Shown: positions 1 to 7,611 of the stretch, piece after piece | Layout: the number at the start of each line of letters is the position of its first letter | Position numbering within the stretch: the first letter of the stretch is position 1 | Source of the DNA: Atopobiaceae bacterium | GTDB taxonomy: Bacteria > Actinomycetota > Coriobacteriia > Coriobacteriales > Atopobiaceae | Direction of reading: 5' to 3' | Assembly: GCA_030525685.1 (NCBI GenBank) | Contig: JAUNEG010000020.1 | Location: forward strand, 1 to 36,907 | Length of the DNA stretch: 36,907 nucleotides | Position numbers and translations under genes: made by a program | Notes under the pieces: model-generated | The model's database searches: none | The model's input: the letters and a program-made list of their open reading frames with translations, nothing else | Told to the model about the DNA's origin: nothing

Positions 1-60
1 CATGCGGACCTCCAAGCTCCGGACCTGCCGGTCCAACTTTTCGTCCGCAGTCCCCGGGCG

Positions 61-242
61 CTTAGGATTCGGGGGTTGTTGCAGGTTCGGCGGCGAGAAG
101 ACCGTGGGGCCGGCGGATAAACCGCAGGTGGGCGTTTCTCGGCCCGTCGTTCCTCTCGCCAAGGCGCCTTTGGTGGGTACAACAACCTCAAAAACCTAAG
201 CGCGCGGAGACGACCAGACTGCAACAACCCCGAATTCCTAAG
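61..242. repeat. Inverted-repeat element upstream of coaX with a third internal arm copy
   Basis: Positions 1-303 hold no gene I can support. A 24-base arm at 61-84 (begins CTTAGGATTCGGGGGTTG) is the near-perfect reverse complement of 219-242 (begins CTGCAACAACCCCGAATTCC); the arms differ only by a one-base shift inside the C run and T run. A diverged third copy in the same direction as the right arm lies at 178-200 and shares ACAACAACC and CCTAAG. The two forward copies are 42 bases apart. The element ends about 60 bases before coaX, so it could be an operator set, a terminator for an unseen upstream gene, or a mobile miniature repeat. A weak -10-like TAAGAT lies at 259-264 with no convincing -35. 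Confidence 0.7.
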
Positions 243-303
243 CGTGACCTGGCCGCGCTAAGATAGGGCGAGAAGAACGTCCGCCCGCGGCCCGGGAGGC
301 CCC

Positions 304-1083
304 ATGTTCCTTGCCATAGACGTCGGCAACACGCAGTCCACGCTCGGCCTCTTCGACGAGGGAGGCGCGCTCGTGCGCGGGTGGCGCATGTCTACCGACG
401 CCACGGACACCTCCGACATGCTGCACTCGCGGCTATGGGGCTACTTCGGCAAGGATGGACTCGAGCTGGGCTCCGTCACCGACGCGGGCGTGGCGAGCGT
501 GGTACCCGCGCTCGAGCGCGCATGGCGGCGCTGCCTCGAGACGCATCTCGGGCACGGCCCGCTCGTCGTGAGCGCGGGCCACGACTGCGGCATGGAGATC
601 GCCATGCCCAACCCCCGCCAGGTGGGGGCCGACCGCATCGCCAACGCCGTCGCGGCGCGCACGACCTACGGGGCGCCGGTCATCGTCGTGGACTTTGGGA
701 CCGCGACGAACATCGACGTGGTGGACGCGAGCGGCGCGTACCGCGGGGGCGCCATCTCGCCGGGCCTCATGCTCTCGGCGAACGCGCTCTTTTCGCGCGC
801 GGCCAAGCTCGCGAGCATCCCGGTCGAGGCGCCCGAGCACGCCCTCGGCGACAGCACCGAGGCGGCGCTGCAGTCGGGCCTCGTGATCGGCGCGGCCGCT
901 CAGGCGGAGGGGCTCGTCGCGCGCATCCGGGCGGAGCTCGGCGCGCCGGACGCGACCGTCGTGGGGACGGGCGGACTCGCGCGCACCGTGGCGCGGGCGA
1001 CCGACGTCTTCGACGCGATCGACCCCGACCTCACCCTGCGCGGCATCCGCGAGATCTGGCTCTGGGAGCGCGGGCGCGCGTAG
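304..1083 (+). CDS. coaX: Type III pantothenate kinase
   Basis: This 259-aa protein catalyses the first step of coenzyme A synthesis: ATP-dependent phosphorylation of pantothenate in the cytoplasm. The ASKHA-fold signatures are visible: the N-terminal phosphate loop LAIDVGNTQSTLGLF (residues 3-17, with Asp6), GADRIANAVAA near residue 108, and VVDFGTATNIDVV near 130 followed by GGAISPG. Length fits the family. The ATG is preceded by GGGAGG with normal spacing. It is transcribed toward the folP-folK and biotin-ligase-like pair, with a 216-base spacer between the two stops. In some bacteria CoaX is fused or linked to BirA, which makes the neighbouring degenerate BirA-like gene noteworthy. Type III enzymes are generally not feedback-inhibited by CoA. 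The family call is secure. Confidence 0.95.
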   Translation: MFLAIDVGNTQSTLGLFDEGGALVRGWRMSTDATDTSDMLHSRLWGYFGKDGLELGSVTDAGVASVVPALERAWRRCLETHLGHGPLVVSAGHDCGMEIAMPNPRQVGADRIANAVAARTTYGAPVIVVDFGTATNIDVVDASGAYRGGAISPGLMLSANALFSRAAKLASIPVEAPEHALGDSTEAALQSGLVIGAAAQAEGLVARIRAELGAPDATVVGTGGLARTVARATDVFDAIDPDLTLRGIREIWLWERGRA

Positions 1084-1155
1084 CGTGCACGGGCGCGCGA
1101 CGCAGGCGGGCGGTTCTTCTCGCCGGACGGCGGAGCTGATGCGCGTGTCACATCC

Positions 1156-1273
1156 GAGGGTATGTACACAGTTCTACTATTGATACGTCGAGCCGCAACG
1201 TCTCTACCTGTGATAATCTGATTGCATGGTACCTGATTAATAACTTAACAGTGCACACACCCTCCCGGGAGGG
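1156..1273. repeat. Imperfect inverted repeat between convergent coaX and the BPL-like gene
   Basis: The 28-base arms at about 1156-1183 and 1237-1264 match at 20 positions without gaps (GAGGGTRTGTRCAC, then GTT, then TATTRAT). Three of the mismatches would be G-U pairs in minus-strand RNA. A perfect 14-base palindrome, CCCTCCCGGGAGGG, at 1260-1273 overlaps the right arm. The interior is clearly more AT-rich than the flanking genes. Because it lies between two converging genes, a bidirectional terminator is the simplest reading, although neither side has a clean poly-U run. Confidence 0.55.
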
Positions 1274-1299
1274 CGGAAGGGCTGGCGAGAAGGGCGTCG

Positions 1300-1821
1300 C
1301 TAGACGTAGCGCAGGCGCGCCTGCTCGGGGGCGACCTCGAGCTCCTGGGTGCCGTTCGCCAGACGCACCGTCGCACGCCCCCACACGTCCACGGCGACGA
1401 GCGTGCCCTCGCCGATCACGCGGTCCCCGCGCAGGACCTCGACCCGCTCCCCCATGCCGAGAAGGGCGTCGAAGTAGTCGGAGAGCACCGGTGCCAGCGG
1501 GCCTGCGGCCGCACGGCCCTCCGCGACGCTCCGCTCCCACACCCGGACGGCCTCGCGCGCGGCGTTTTCGAGCGCGGCGGCGTCGAGGTCCCTCTCGGCG
1601 TCCCAGGCGAGGTCGCAGCGAACGAAGACGCCCCCGTCGTCGTAGCCGGCGCGCGCGTCGACGCTCACGAGCGGCTCCCCGCCCGCCGCGACCACCTCGT
1701 GCGGCCAGCGCACGTGGGCGCCCAGCGCGCGGGCGACGCCGAGCGCGCACACGTGCGGCACGCCCGTCATGTGGCCCATCGGCACCGTCGGGCGCAGCGC
1801 GAAGGACGTCCCTACTCCCAC
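1300..1821 (-). CDS. Truncated biotin-protein-ligase-like protein, probably not catalytic
   Basis: The 173-aa product aligns by eye with the middle and C-terminus of BirA-type biotin ligases. SFALRPTVPMGHMTGVPHVC resembles the strand and helix after the GRGRRGR loop, HVRWPHEVV (near residue 37) matches the WPND region, and RVEVLRGDRVIGEGTLVAVD onward matches the SH3-like C-terminal domain. The N-terminal third, including the GRGRRGR biotinyl-AMP loop, is absent. The lysine of the usual KLAGIL motif is also missing; the sequence there is GEPLVSVDA. The GTG start has GGGGGAGG just upstream and overlaps the folP-folK stop by 10 bases, implying translational coupling. It could be a degenerate ligase, a ligand-binding remnant or a new subfamily. 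No ligase activity is predicted from what is visible. Confidence 0.6.
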   Translation of the reverse strand: MGVGTSFALRPTVPMGHMTGVPHVCALGVARALGAHVRWPHEVVAAGGEPLVSVDARAGYDDGGVFVRCDLAWDAERDLDAAALENAAREAVRVWERSVAEGRAAAGPLAPVLSDYFDALLGMGERVEVLRGDRVIGEGTLVAVDVWGRATVRLANGTQELEVAPEQARLRYV

Positions 1822-3281
1822 GCGACCTCCCCCAGGTCCGCCGTCACGTGGCCGACGCGCTCGTCGCGCGGGGTCACCGCGATGCCGGCGTGGGCGAGGA
1901 AGCGCTCCGGGTCGTGCATGAGGTCCTCCATCGGCACGATCACGTAGTCGCGCTCACCGAGGCGGGGGTGCGGCAGCGTAAGGCGCGCGCCGGCGTGGGT
2001 CTCCCCCTCCACCCAGACGAGGTCGCAGTCGATCGTGCGCGGCCCGCTGCCCGGCTTCTTGGCGCCGGGGCGGGAGGCGTCGTCCTTCTCGCCCTTCGGG
2101 CGGATGCGACCGAGCTGGTCCTCGACCTCGAGCAGCTTGCCCATGAGCACGAGCGGGTGGAGCTCGGTGCGGATCTCCGCCACGGCGTTGGCCACCGGCG
2201 TGGCGATGCCGTAGGCGGGCTCGGTCTCGTAGGCGTGGCTCACGCTGACCACGCAGGTGAGCGGGATCTCGTCGATGAGCTGGGCGGCGCGGGCGAGGTT
2301 GGCCACGCGGTTGCCCACGTTGGAGCCCAGGCTCACGAAGCCCTGGCGCGCGTCCTTGTGCGCGACGGCCCAGTAGGCGTTCACGGCCTGCGCGACCTCG
2401 GCGACGTTGTGGACGCGCAGGATCCGGGCGCCGTTCTCGATCGCGGAGATGCAGACGCCGGCCGTGGCCGCGTCACGGGCGGCGGCGTCGCTCACACCGG
2501 ACAGCGCGCCCACGAAGCGCTTGCGCGAGACGGCGCAGAGCAGCGGGTAGCCCATGGAGACCATCGAGTGCGTGGCGCGCTGGATCACCACGTCCTCGTC
2601 GGCGAACTTGTCGAAGCCGGCGCCCGGGTCCATGCAGATCCGCTCGCGGGAGACTCCCGCGCGCATGAGCGTGCGGGCCTGGTCGCCCAGAAATCCCATG
2701 ACCTGCCGCATGACGGGGGCCTGGTCGGGCAGGGTGAAGCGGTGCTGGGACGCCGCGGGGCGCGGCAGGGCGCTGCCGGCGGGGCGGGACTCGTCGAGAA
2801 GGACCTGCCGGCGCGCGACGTGCGTGCCCAGGCCCTCGCGATTCCAGTGCATGACGACGCAGCCGCAGTCGATGTCGGCCGCGACCTGGACCATCTCGGG
2901 GTCCGTGAAGCCGGTGACGTCGTTGAGGATGGAGGCGCCCAGGCGCACGCACATGCGGGCGACGTCGGCATGGCGGGTGTCGATGGAGACCACGGCGCCG
3001 GCCTCCACGAGCGCGCGCACCACGGGCACCACGCGCGCAGCCTCCTCCTCGGAGGAGACGGGGGTGTGGCCGGGACGCGTGGACTCGCCGCCGACGTCGA
3101 TGATGTCGGCGCCCTCGTCGAGCATGGCCAGGCCGCGCGCGACGGCCGCGTCATGGTCGAGGTTCTCCCCGCCGTCGGAGAAGGAGTCCGGGGTCACGTT
3201 GAGAATCCCCATGATGCGGGGACGCGCGAGCGAGATCTCGTGCGCGCCGCAGTGCCAGGTTGCGTAGTTCTCTCGGAGCAT
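1812..3281 (-). CDS. folPK: Fused dihydropteroate synthase / HPPK (folate synthesis)
   Basis: This 489-aa bifunctional protein joins two consecutive-pathway folate enzymes. Dihydropteroate synthase occupies about residues 20-290: IMGILNVTPDSFSDGG, GADIIDVGGESTRPG, ILNDVTG and SRKRFVGAL. 6-hydroxymethyl-7,8-dihydropterin pyrophosphokinase starts near residue 314 with GFVSLGSNVGNR and continues through GPRTIDCDLVWVE (near 412) and LPHPRLGERDYVIVP. An extra stretch of roughly 16 residues beginning KGEKDDASRP interrupts the HPPK part just before GPRTID; the bases encoding EKDD are one copy of the recurrent word CGAGAAGGACG. No folB (dihydroneopterin aldolase) lies between the domains. The ATG at 3281 has AAGGAGGG upstream. 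It forms an operon with the following BPL-like gene. Confidence 0.92.
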   Translation of the reverse strand: MLRENYATWHCGAHEISLARPRIMGILNVTPDSFSDGGENLDHDAAVARGLAMLDEGADIIDVGGESTRPGHTPVSSEEEAARVVPVVRALVEAGAVVSIDTRHADVARMCVRLGASILNDVTGFTDPEMVQVAADIDCGCVVMHWNREGLGTHVARRQVLLDESRPAGSALPRPAASQHRFTLPDQAPVMRQVMGFLGDQARTLMRAGVSRERICMDPGAGFDKFADEDVVIQRATHSMVSMGYPLLCAVSRKRFVGALSGVSDAAARDAATAGVCISAIENGARILRVHNVAEVAQAVNAYWAVAHKDARQGFVSLGSNVGNRVANLARAAQLIDEIPLTCVVSVSHAYETEPAYGIATPVANAVAEIRTELHPLVLMGKLLEVEDQLGRIRPKGEKDDASRPGAKKPGSGPRTIDCDLVWVEGETHAGARLTLPHPRLGERDYVIVPMEDLMHDPERFLAHAGIAVTPRDERVGHVTADLGEVAWE

Positions 3282-3359
3282 GAGCCCTCCTTGGGACGCC
3301 GTCGTTTCGCACCATTGTACCCGGCGCCCCGGCGGGGCGTTCTTCTCGGCGCGCCCGCT

Positions 3360-4313
3360 CTACCCCAGCGTGATGTAGCCCGTGCCCTGATCCGGGTCCT
3401 CGGGCTGGGGGCCGCCGGAGGCCGAGCCGAAGAGGAACTCGCGCAGGCGGGGCATCTCGCGCAGGTACTGGGCGTGGCCCGCGTCGTAGGCGGCGGCGAG
3501 GCGGCGCGGGTTGACCGTGGCATTCTCGACGGGCATCTCGTCCGGGTAGATGACGAGCGCCTGGCCCTTCTCGGCGAGCTCCTCCACGTGGTCGAGCGCG
3601 GCGTTGTAGCGCTCCCAGCGCGTGAGCAGGGCGTTGCGCAGGTAGGGATGGTCGCGCGTCACGGCCTTGCACATCTGCCTGTCCCGCGCGCCGGGCTGCT
3701 TCTTGCGGTAGCCCCGCGGGCGCGTGGCGACAAAGACGAAGCGCTCGAAGCCGTCGTCCTCGGCCATGCCCAGCGGGATTCCGGCGCCCGCGCCCAGGCC
3801 GCCGTCCATGAGGACATTGCCGTCCACCTCGAGCGGCTTCATCATGCCCGGCAGCGTGGAGCTGGCGCGGATGAGGTCGATCATGCGCATGGGGTCGGTC
3901 ATGTCCTCGCGCCCGAAACGCACCGTGCGGCCGGTGTCGCGCTCGAAGGCCTGAATGCGCAGGCGGGCGTGGTTGGCGGAGAAGGTCTCCCAGTCGAACT
4001 GGAGCGTGCCGTCGCGGAGCGCCCCCTCGTAGAGGGAGTCGGCGTCGAAGTAGCCGCGTCCGCGCAGCAGCGAGGGAAGCCCCACGAGGCCCTTCGCCAC
4101 GCCGTCGGTCATGAAGGCCTCGCGCACGCGCTTGCGGTCACGCGAGAGGTAGTTGACGGAGTTGCTGGCGCCGGCCGAGAGGCCGCACACGTAGTCGAAG
4201 TAGATGCCCTGCTCGAGAAGGACGTTTGCGAACGCGCAAGTGTATGCGGCGCGATAGCCGCCCCCCTCGAAGACGAGGGCGCAGTCGAAGACGTTGTTCT
4301 TGAGGGTCTCCAT
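3360..4313 (-). CDS. Patatin-like phospholipase family protein
   Basis: A 317-aa cytoplasmic-type serine hydrolase of the patatin fold, expected to act on acyl esters or phospholipids; the actual substrate is unknown. The glycine-rich oxyanion loop reads EGGGYRAAYTCAF near residue 16, the nucleophile elbow is GLSAG with Ser46, and the partner aspartate is Asp170 in DGGLGAG. Together these give the Ser-Asp dyad. There is no signal peptide. The frame stays open upstream, but the ATG at 4313 directly follows AAGGAGGCGCG, so that start is preferred. It is divergent from the sirtuin gene with about 100 bases between starts, and the next minus-strand gene (folPK) begins about 78 bases beyond its stop. 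One copy of the CGAGAAGGACG word lies inside the gene at 4214. Confidence 0.87.
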   Translation of the reverse strand: METLKNNVFDCALVFEGGGYRAAYTCAFANVLLEQGIYFDYVCGLSAGASNSVNYLSRDRKRVREAFMTDGVAKGLVGLPSLLRGRGYFDADSLYEGALRDGTLQFDWETFSANHARLRIQAFERDTGRTVRFGREDMTDPMRMIDLIRASSTLPGMMKPLEVDGNVLMDGGLGAGAGIPLGMAEDDGFERFVFVATRPRGYRKKQPGARDRQMCKAVTRDHPYLRNALLTRWERYNAALDHVEELAEKGQALVIYPDEMPVENATVNPRRLAAAYDAGHAQYLREMPRLREFLFGSASGGPQPEDPDQGTGYITLG

Positions 4314-4415
4314 CGCGCCTCCTTTAGTCGGATAAAGTGCCTTATTCCCATTCGGGTGGCTGGCCAACCGCCTTCGCAGGATTACCATGATAGGAGGATT
4401 CTCGAAGGAGGGACC

Positions 4416-5153
4416 ATGGGACGTACGGTCACGAGCGCGACCGAGGCCGCGGCAGAGCTCTCCGAGCGCTTCGCTCGGGCGAGAAGCGCGGTGTTCTTCG
4501 GCGGTGCCGGCGTCTCCACGGCGAGCGGCATCCCCGACTTCCGCAGCGCCGACGGCCTCTACCACCAGCAATTCTCCTACCCTCCCGAGGAGATGCTCAG
4601 CCACGACTTCTTCGTGGCCCACACCGCCGAGTTCTACGACTTCTACCGCGAGCGCATGATCTGCCTTACGGCGCGGCCCAACCGCGCGCACGAGAAGCTC
4701 GCCGAGCTCGAGGCCGAGGGGCACCTCGCCGCCGTGGTCACCCAGAACATCGACGGCCTGCACCAGGCGGCGGGATCGCGCGTGGTCCACGAGCTGCACG
4801 GCTCCGTCCACCGCAATGTCTGCCGGTCCTGCGGGATGACCTACCCGGCCGAATGGGTCCTCGCGACCGAGGGCGTGCCGCGCTGCGAGCGGTGCGGCGG
4901 CACGATCAAGCCCGACGTCGTGCTCTACGGGGAGCAGCTGGACGAGCGGGTGCTTCTCGCCAGCATCCGAGCCATATCAGCCGCCGACCTGCTGGTCATT
5001 GGGGGAACGTCGCTCGTGGTGTACCCGGCGGCCGGGCTGGTGAACTACTTCGGCGGCGGCGACCTCGTGATCGTCAACCGCGACCGCACCCCGCAGGACG
5101 ACGCGGCGGACCTCGTCTGCGCCTGCGACATCGCGGCGGCGTTCGACTTCTAG
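4416..5153 (+). CDS. cobB: NAD-dependent protein deacylase (sirtuin, Sir2 family)
   Basis: The 245-aa protein removes acyl groups from lysines using NAD. The NAD-binding motif GAGVSTASGIPDFR lies at about residues 30-43, TQNIDGLH near 110, and the catalytic His128 in HELHGS. A Zn ribbon follows (CRSC near 135 and CERC near 157). GGTSLVVYPAAGL and IVNRD complete the NAD pocket. Acyl-chain specificity cannot be read reliably. The reading frame is open far upstream, but only the ATG at 4416 has a proper ribosome site (GAAGGAGGGACC). It converges on the AP endonuclease gene, with a 128-bp repeat element in between. The symbol is by family and does not imply strict orthology with E. coli CobB. Confidence 0.92.
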   Translation: MGRTVTSATEAAAELSERFARARSAVFFGGAGVSTASGIPDFRSADGLYHQQFSYPPEEMLSHDFFVAHTAEFYDFYRERMICLTARPNRAHEKLAELEAEGHLAAVVTQNIDGLHQAAGSRVVHELHGSVHRNVCRSCGMTYPAEWVLATEGVPRCERCGGTIKPDVVLYGEQLDERVLLASIRAISAADLLVIGGTSLVVYPAAGLVNYFGGGDLVIVNRDRTPQDDAADLVCACDIAAAFDF

Positions 5154-5192
5154 CGCGGCGACGACGCTTCTCTCGCCCGTGCGCCAGCACCG

Positions 5193-5320
5193 AACTCTGA
5201 CTTATGTGCGAGCGCTCCCGGGCTCACATTGATTGCTTTTTTCGTATGCGCAGCTAGACAAATTGACCCGTTCTTCTCGCCCGGCGAGAAGAAGCGAGCG
5301 CTCGCACATATCTCGAAGTT
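5193..5320. repeat. 128-bp inverted-repeat spacer element, copy 1
   Basis: The 25-base arms at 5193-5217 and 5296-5320 match at 21 positions, with a continuous TATGTGCGAGCGCTC block. The element has exactly the same length as the one at 7612-7739 and aligns with it without gaps; in both, GCAGCTAGA begins 57 bases in. A nested perfect hairpin, TTCTTCTCGCC-c-GGCGAGAAGAA, lies at 5271-5293. It sits between the converging sirtuin and AP endonuclease genes, so termination in both directions is plausible. I see no target-site duplication. Confidence 0.85.
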
Positions 5321-5356
5321 TGGGACCGGAGCGCGGGACCGAGCCGCCCGCCCGCG

Positions 5357-6130
5357 CTACAGCTCGATCGTGAGCTCCACGGGGCAGTGGTCGGAGCCGT
5401 AGACCTCGCTGAGGATCGAGGCGCCGGTCACGCGGTCCGCGATGTCGTTGCTCACGAGGAAGTAGTCGATGCGCCAGCCTGCGTTGTTCTTGCGCGCGTT
5501 GAAGCGGTAGCTCCACCAGCTGTAGGCGCCCGCGAGGTCGGGGTAGCGTGCGCGGAAGGTGTCGGTGAAACCGGCGTCGAGCAGGCGCGTGAAGCTCTCG
5601 CGCTCCTCGTCTGAGAAGCCGGCGTTGCCGCGGTTGGGGCCGGGGTTCTTGAGGTCGATCTCGTTGTGGGCAACGTTGAAGTCGCCGCAGGTCACCACCG
5701 GTTTCTCCGCAGCAAGGCCGCACAGGAACTCGCGGTACGCCGCATCCCACGCCAGGCGCGTGTCGATGCGCGCGAGCTCGTTCTGCGCGTTGGGCGTGTA
5801 GACGTCCACAAACCAGTAGCTGGGGAACTCCAGGGCGCAGACGCGACCCTCGTCGTCTGCCGCCGGCGCGCCGATGTGGTTGATCACCTGCAGCGGCTCC
5901 TCGCGACTGAAGACGGCGGTGCCGGAGTAGCCCTTGCGCTCGGCGTAGCTCCAGGTCTGGTGGTAGCCGGGCAGGTCGAGCGCGATCTGGCCCTCCTGGA
6001 GCTTGGTCTCCTGGACGGCGAAGACGTCCGCGCCCATGGCCTCCACCACGTCGGTGAAGCTGGGGTCCTTCTTCATGACGGCGCGCAGGCCGTTGACGTT
6101 CCAGGAAACGAGGCGCAGCTCGCGGGCCAT
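5357..6130 (-). CDS. xth: Exodeoxyribonuclease III / AP endonuclease
   Basis: The 257-aa enzyme cleaves DNA 5' to abasic sites in base-excision repair and usually also has 3'-repair exonuclease activity. Motifs of the ExoIII/APE1 family are complete: LVSWNVNGLRA near the N-terminus, the metal ligand Glu in QETKLQEGQ, GYSGTAVFSR, VYTPNAQ, GDFNVAHNEID with the catalytic Asp and Asn, WSYRFNARKNNAGWRIDYFL, and C-terminal GSDHCPVELTI with the Asp-His pair. The ATG at 6130 has GAAAGGAACACC upstream, and this trims an open upstream extension lacking homology. It is divergent from the gene starting at 6400. Confidence 0.94.
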   Translation of the reverse strand: MARELRLVSWNVNGLRAVMKKDPSFTDVVEAMGADVFAVQETKLQEGQIALDLPGYHQTWSYAERKGYSGTAVFSREEPLQVINHIGAPAADDEGRVCALEFPSYWFVDVYTPNAQNELARIDTRLAWDAAYREFLCGLAAEKPVVTCGDFNVAHNEIDLKNPGPNRGNAGFSDEERESFTRLLDAGFTDTFRARYPDLAGAYSWWSYRFNARKNNAGWRIDYFLVSNDIADRVTGASILSEVYGSDHCPVELTIEL

Positions 6131-6399
6131 GGTGTTCCTTTCGACGGGGACGAGCTGGGACCAGTGTAGCCGTTGCGCCGCCAGGCGAGAAGGACGGAGT
6201 GGGAGTGGCGGGCCCGCCCGACGCCGGCCACCGAGAAATACCGTCCGCTCAGGCATCATATTTGCAACTTGCAAGTAACTGACGCGAATCTCCCATCCTG
6301 AATTAGCTGGCATGCATGGCGATATTGTCGGATTCGTACAAATTTGCGTGTACTTTCCATCACGACACGGATCGGGACCCAGGTGCTAGTCTCTCCCGC
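6131..6399. promoter_or_regulatory. Divergent intergenic region between xth and the 6400 gene
   Basis: This 269-base AT-richer stretch should hold both promoters. It carries one CGAGAAGGACG word (6186-6196) and a tandem TTGCAA-C-TTGCAA near 6268, which resembles a small operator. An ATG at 6316 keeps the downstream frame open, but the codons between 6316 and 6400 have clearly lower third-position GC than the gene body. No promoter hexamer pair is strong enough to call. Confidence 0.35.
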
Positions 6400-7584
6400 A
6401 TGGAGAACACCCTCTGTGACATATCGGCCCTGCTCTTCTGGCGGATGCCGCCAATCGTCCGTCTCTTGGCCCTTGGCCCAGCAGATGAGGACCCGCTCTG
6501 CCATCTCGTGGATCCAGTGCGGCTGGAGCGCATGCGCCACGACCTGGTTGACGGCACGAGGCTTGCTGGCCTGACGAGCGGACCGGCCTCATGGCACACC
6601 CACCTGGGCGTCGAGGCCGGGTCGCTCCTGGCTGCCGCGCCGCTGCTCGCGGCCTTTACAGACGCCCCGGTCGACCTGCTTGTCAGCGAGTCGGCCGAGC
6701 GCCGGCATTCGTCCCTCGTGCGCCCGCGCGTCTGGACGGGGGCGCCCCCCGACGAGACTCCCTTCAAGCCAGCTCCAGGACTGACGGTGGTCCCGCCGGC
6801 ACTCGCGCTGCAGCAGGTCGCGGCACGCTCCTCGCTCGGGCGCACCATCGCGCTGGCCTCGGAGCTCTGCGGGGTCTTCTCGGCCTACCAACCCCCTCAG
6901 CCACTGGCGAACCTGCTCCAAGACCTGTTCGATGAGGGCAGGCTCATCCCATATGGAGGTTGGAGTGCCGCGGCGGACAACAACGGGCGACTCACGGGCC
7001 TCTGGTCGAGACCACCGCTTGCAACGCCTGCAGGACTCGTGCGCGACGCCGAAAGGAGCGGAACCTCGCGCGGGCGGGCGCGCCTCGAGCAGGCGGCCGG
7101 GCTCGTGCAGCCGGGGGCGGCCTCTCCCTTTGAGGTGCAGGCGGGAATGCTGCTCGGGCTCAGTCGGCGACGAGGCGGGGAGGGCCTAGGCGACTTCCAG
7201 CACAACCGACGCATCGTGCTCACGCCCGATGCTGCGCGGGTTGCCGAACGGCACGCCTGCTCCTGCGACCTGTTCTACCGTGGCACGGCCAATCGGAAGC
7301 TCGTGGGCGTCGACGTGGAGTGCCAGAGCTCCGCCCATCACTTCGGTGTCAGGAGCTCCGCCTCCGACGCAAACCGAGCGACGGCGCTGCAGCTCATGGG
7401 TATCGAGGTTGTGCAGCTCACCTATGCGCAGCTTGCCGACCCCACACGATTCAGGATCTTCTCGGCTCTCCTTGCCGAGAAGCTCGGGCTGCCGTATCGC
7501 GAGAAGACCGATGCGCAGCTCGCGGCCCAGACGCACCTTCGCGCTGAAATCCTCACGGATTGGGGGCAACTGCCCCTCGCATGA
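6400..7584 (+). CDS. Uncharacterised protein, possible PD-(D/E)XK nuclease-like C-terminus
   Basis: I do not recognise a named family. The product is 394 aa from the ATG at 6400; an in-frame ATG at 6316 would give 422 aa, but codon bias favours the later start. No signal peptide or membrane segment is seen. The N-terminus (CDISALLFWRMPP) is followed by a middle region without motifs. The C-terminal third reads like a restriction-endonuclease-type fold: Glu245 in SPFEVQAGMLL, Asp290 in SCDLFYRG, then VDVECQS (Asp305, Glu307), then DANRATALQLMGIEVVQLT, a helix-strand pattern seen in DUF559/Vsr-like proteins. The usual ExK lysine is replaced (ECQ), so activity is doubtful. It stands alone, directly before the 128-bp element at 7612. 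Confidence 0.5.
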   Translation: MENTLCDISALLFWRMPPIVRLLALGPADEDPLCHLVDPVRLERMRHDLVDGTRLAGLTSGPASWHTHLGVEAGSLLAAAPLLAAFTDAPVDLLVSESAERRHSSLVRPRVWTGAPPDETPFKPAPGLTVVPPALALQQVAARSSLGRTIALASELCGVFSAYQPPQPLANLLQDLFDEGRLIPYGGWSAAADNNGRLTGLWSRPPLATPAGLVRDAERSGTSRGRARLEQAAGLVQPGAASPFEVQAGMLLGLSRRRGGEGLGDFQHNRRIVLTPDAARVAERHACSCDLFYRGTANRKLVGVDVECQSSAHHFGVRSSASDANRATALQLMGIEVVQLTYAQLADPTRFRIFSALLAEKLGLPYREKTDAQLAAQTHLRAEILTDWGQLPLA

Positions 7585-7611
7585 TGACCCACCGGCGCGA
7601 GACGACTTTCA

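Noticed and set aside
2..199. A 65-codon open frame at the window start
   Set aside because: It has no ribosome site or homology and runs through the inverted-repeat arm at 61-84 and most of the 178-200 copy.
1251..5153. A 1300-codon open plus-strand frame running into the sirtuin
   Set aside because: It is antisense to folPK, BPL-like and patatin genes whose motifs are clear; only the last 245 codons (from 4416) have homology and a ribosome site. High GC makes such shadows common.
6316..6399. N-terminal extension of the 6400 gene
   Set aside because: Third-position GC drops well below the gene body; the stretch looks like promoter DNA.
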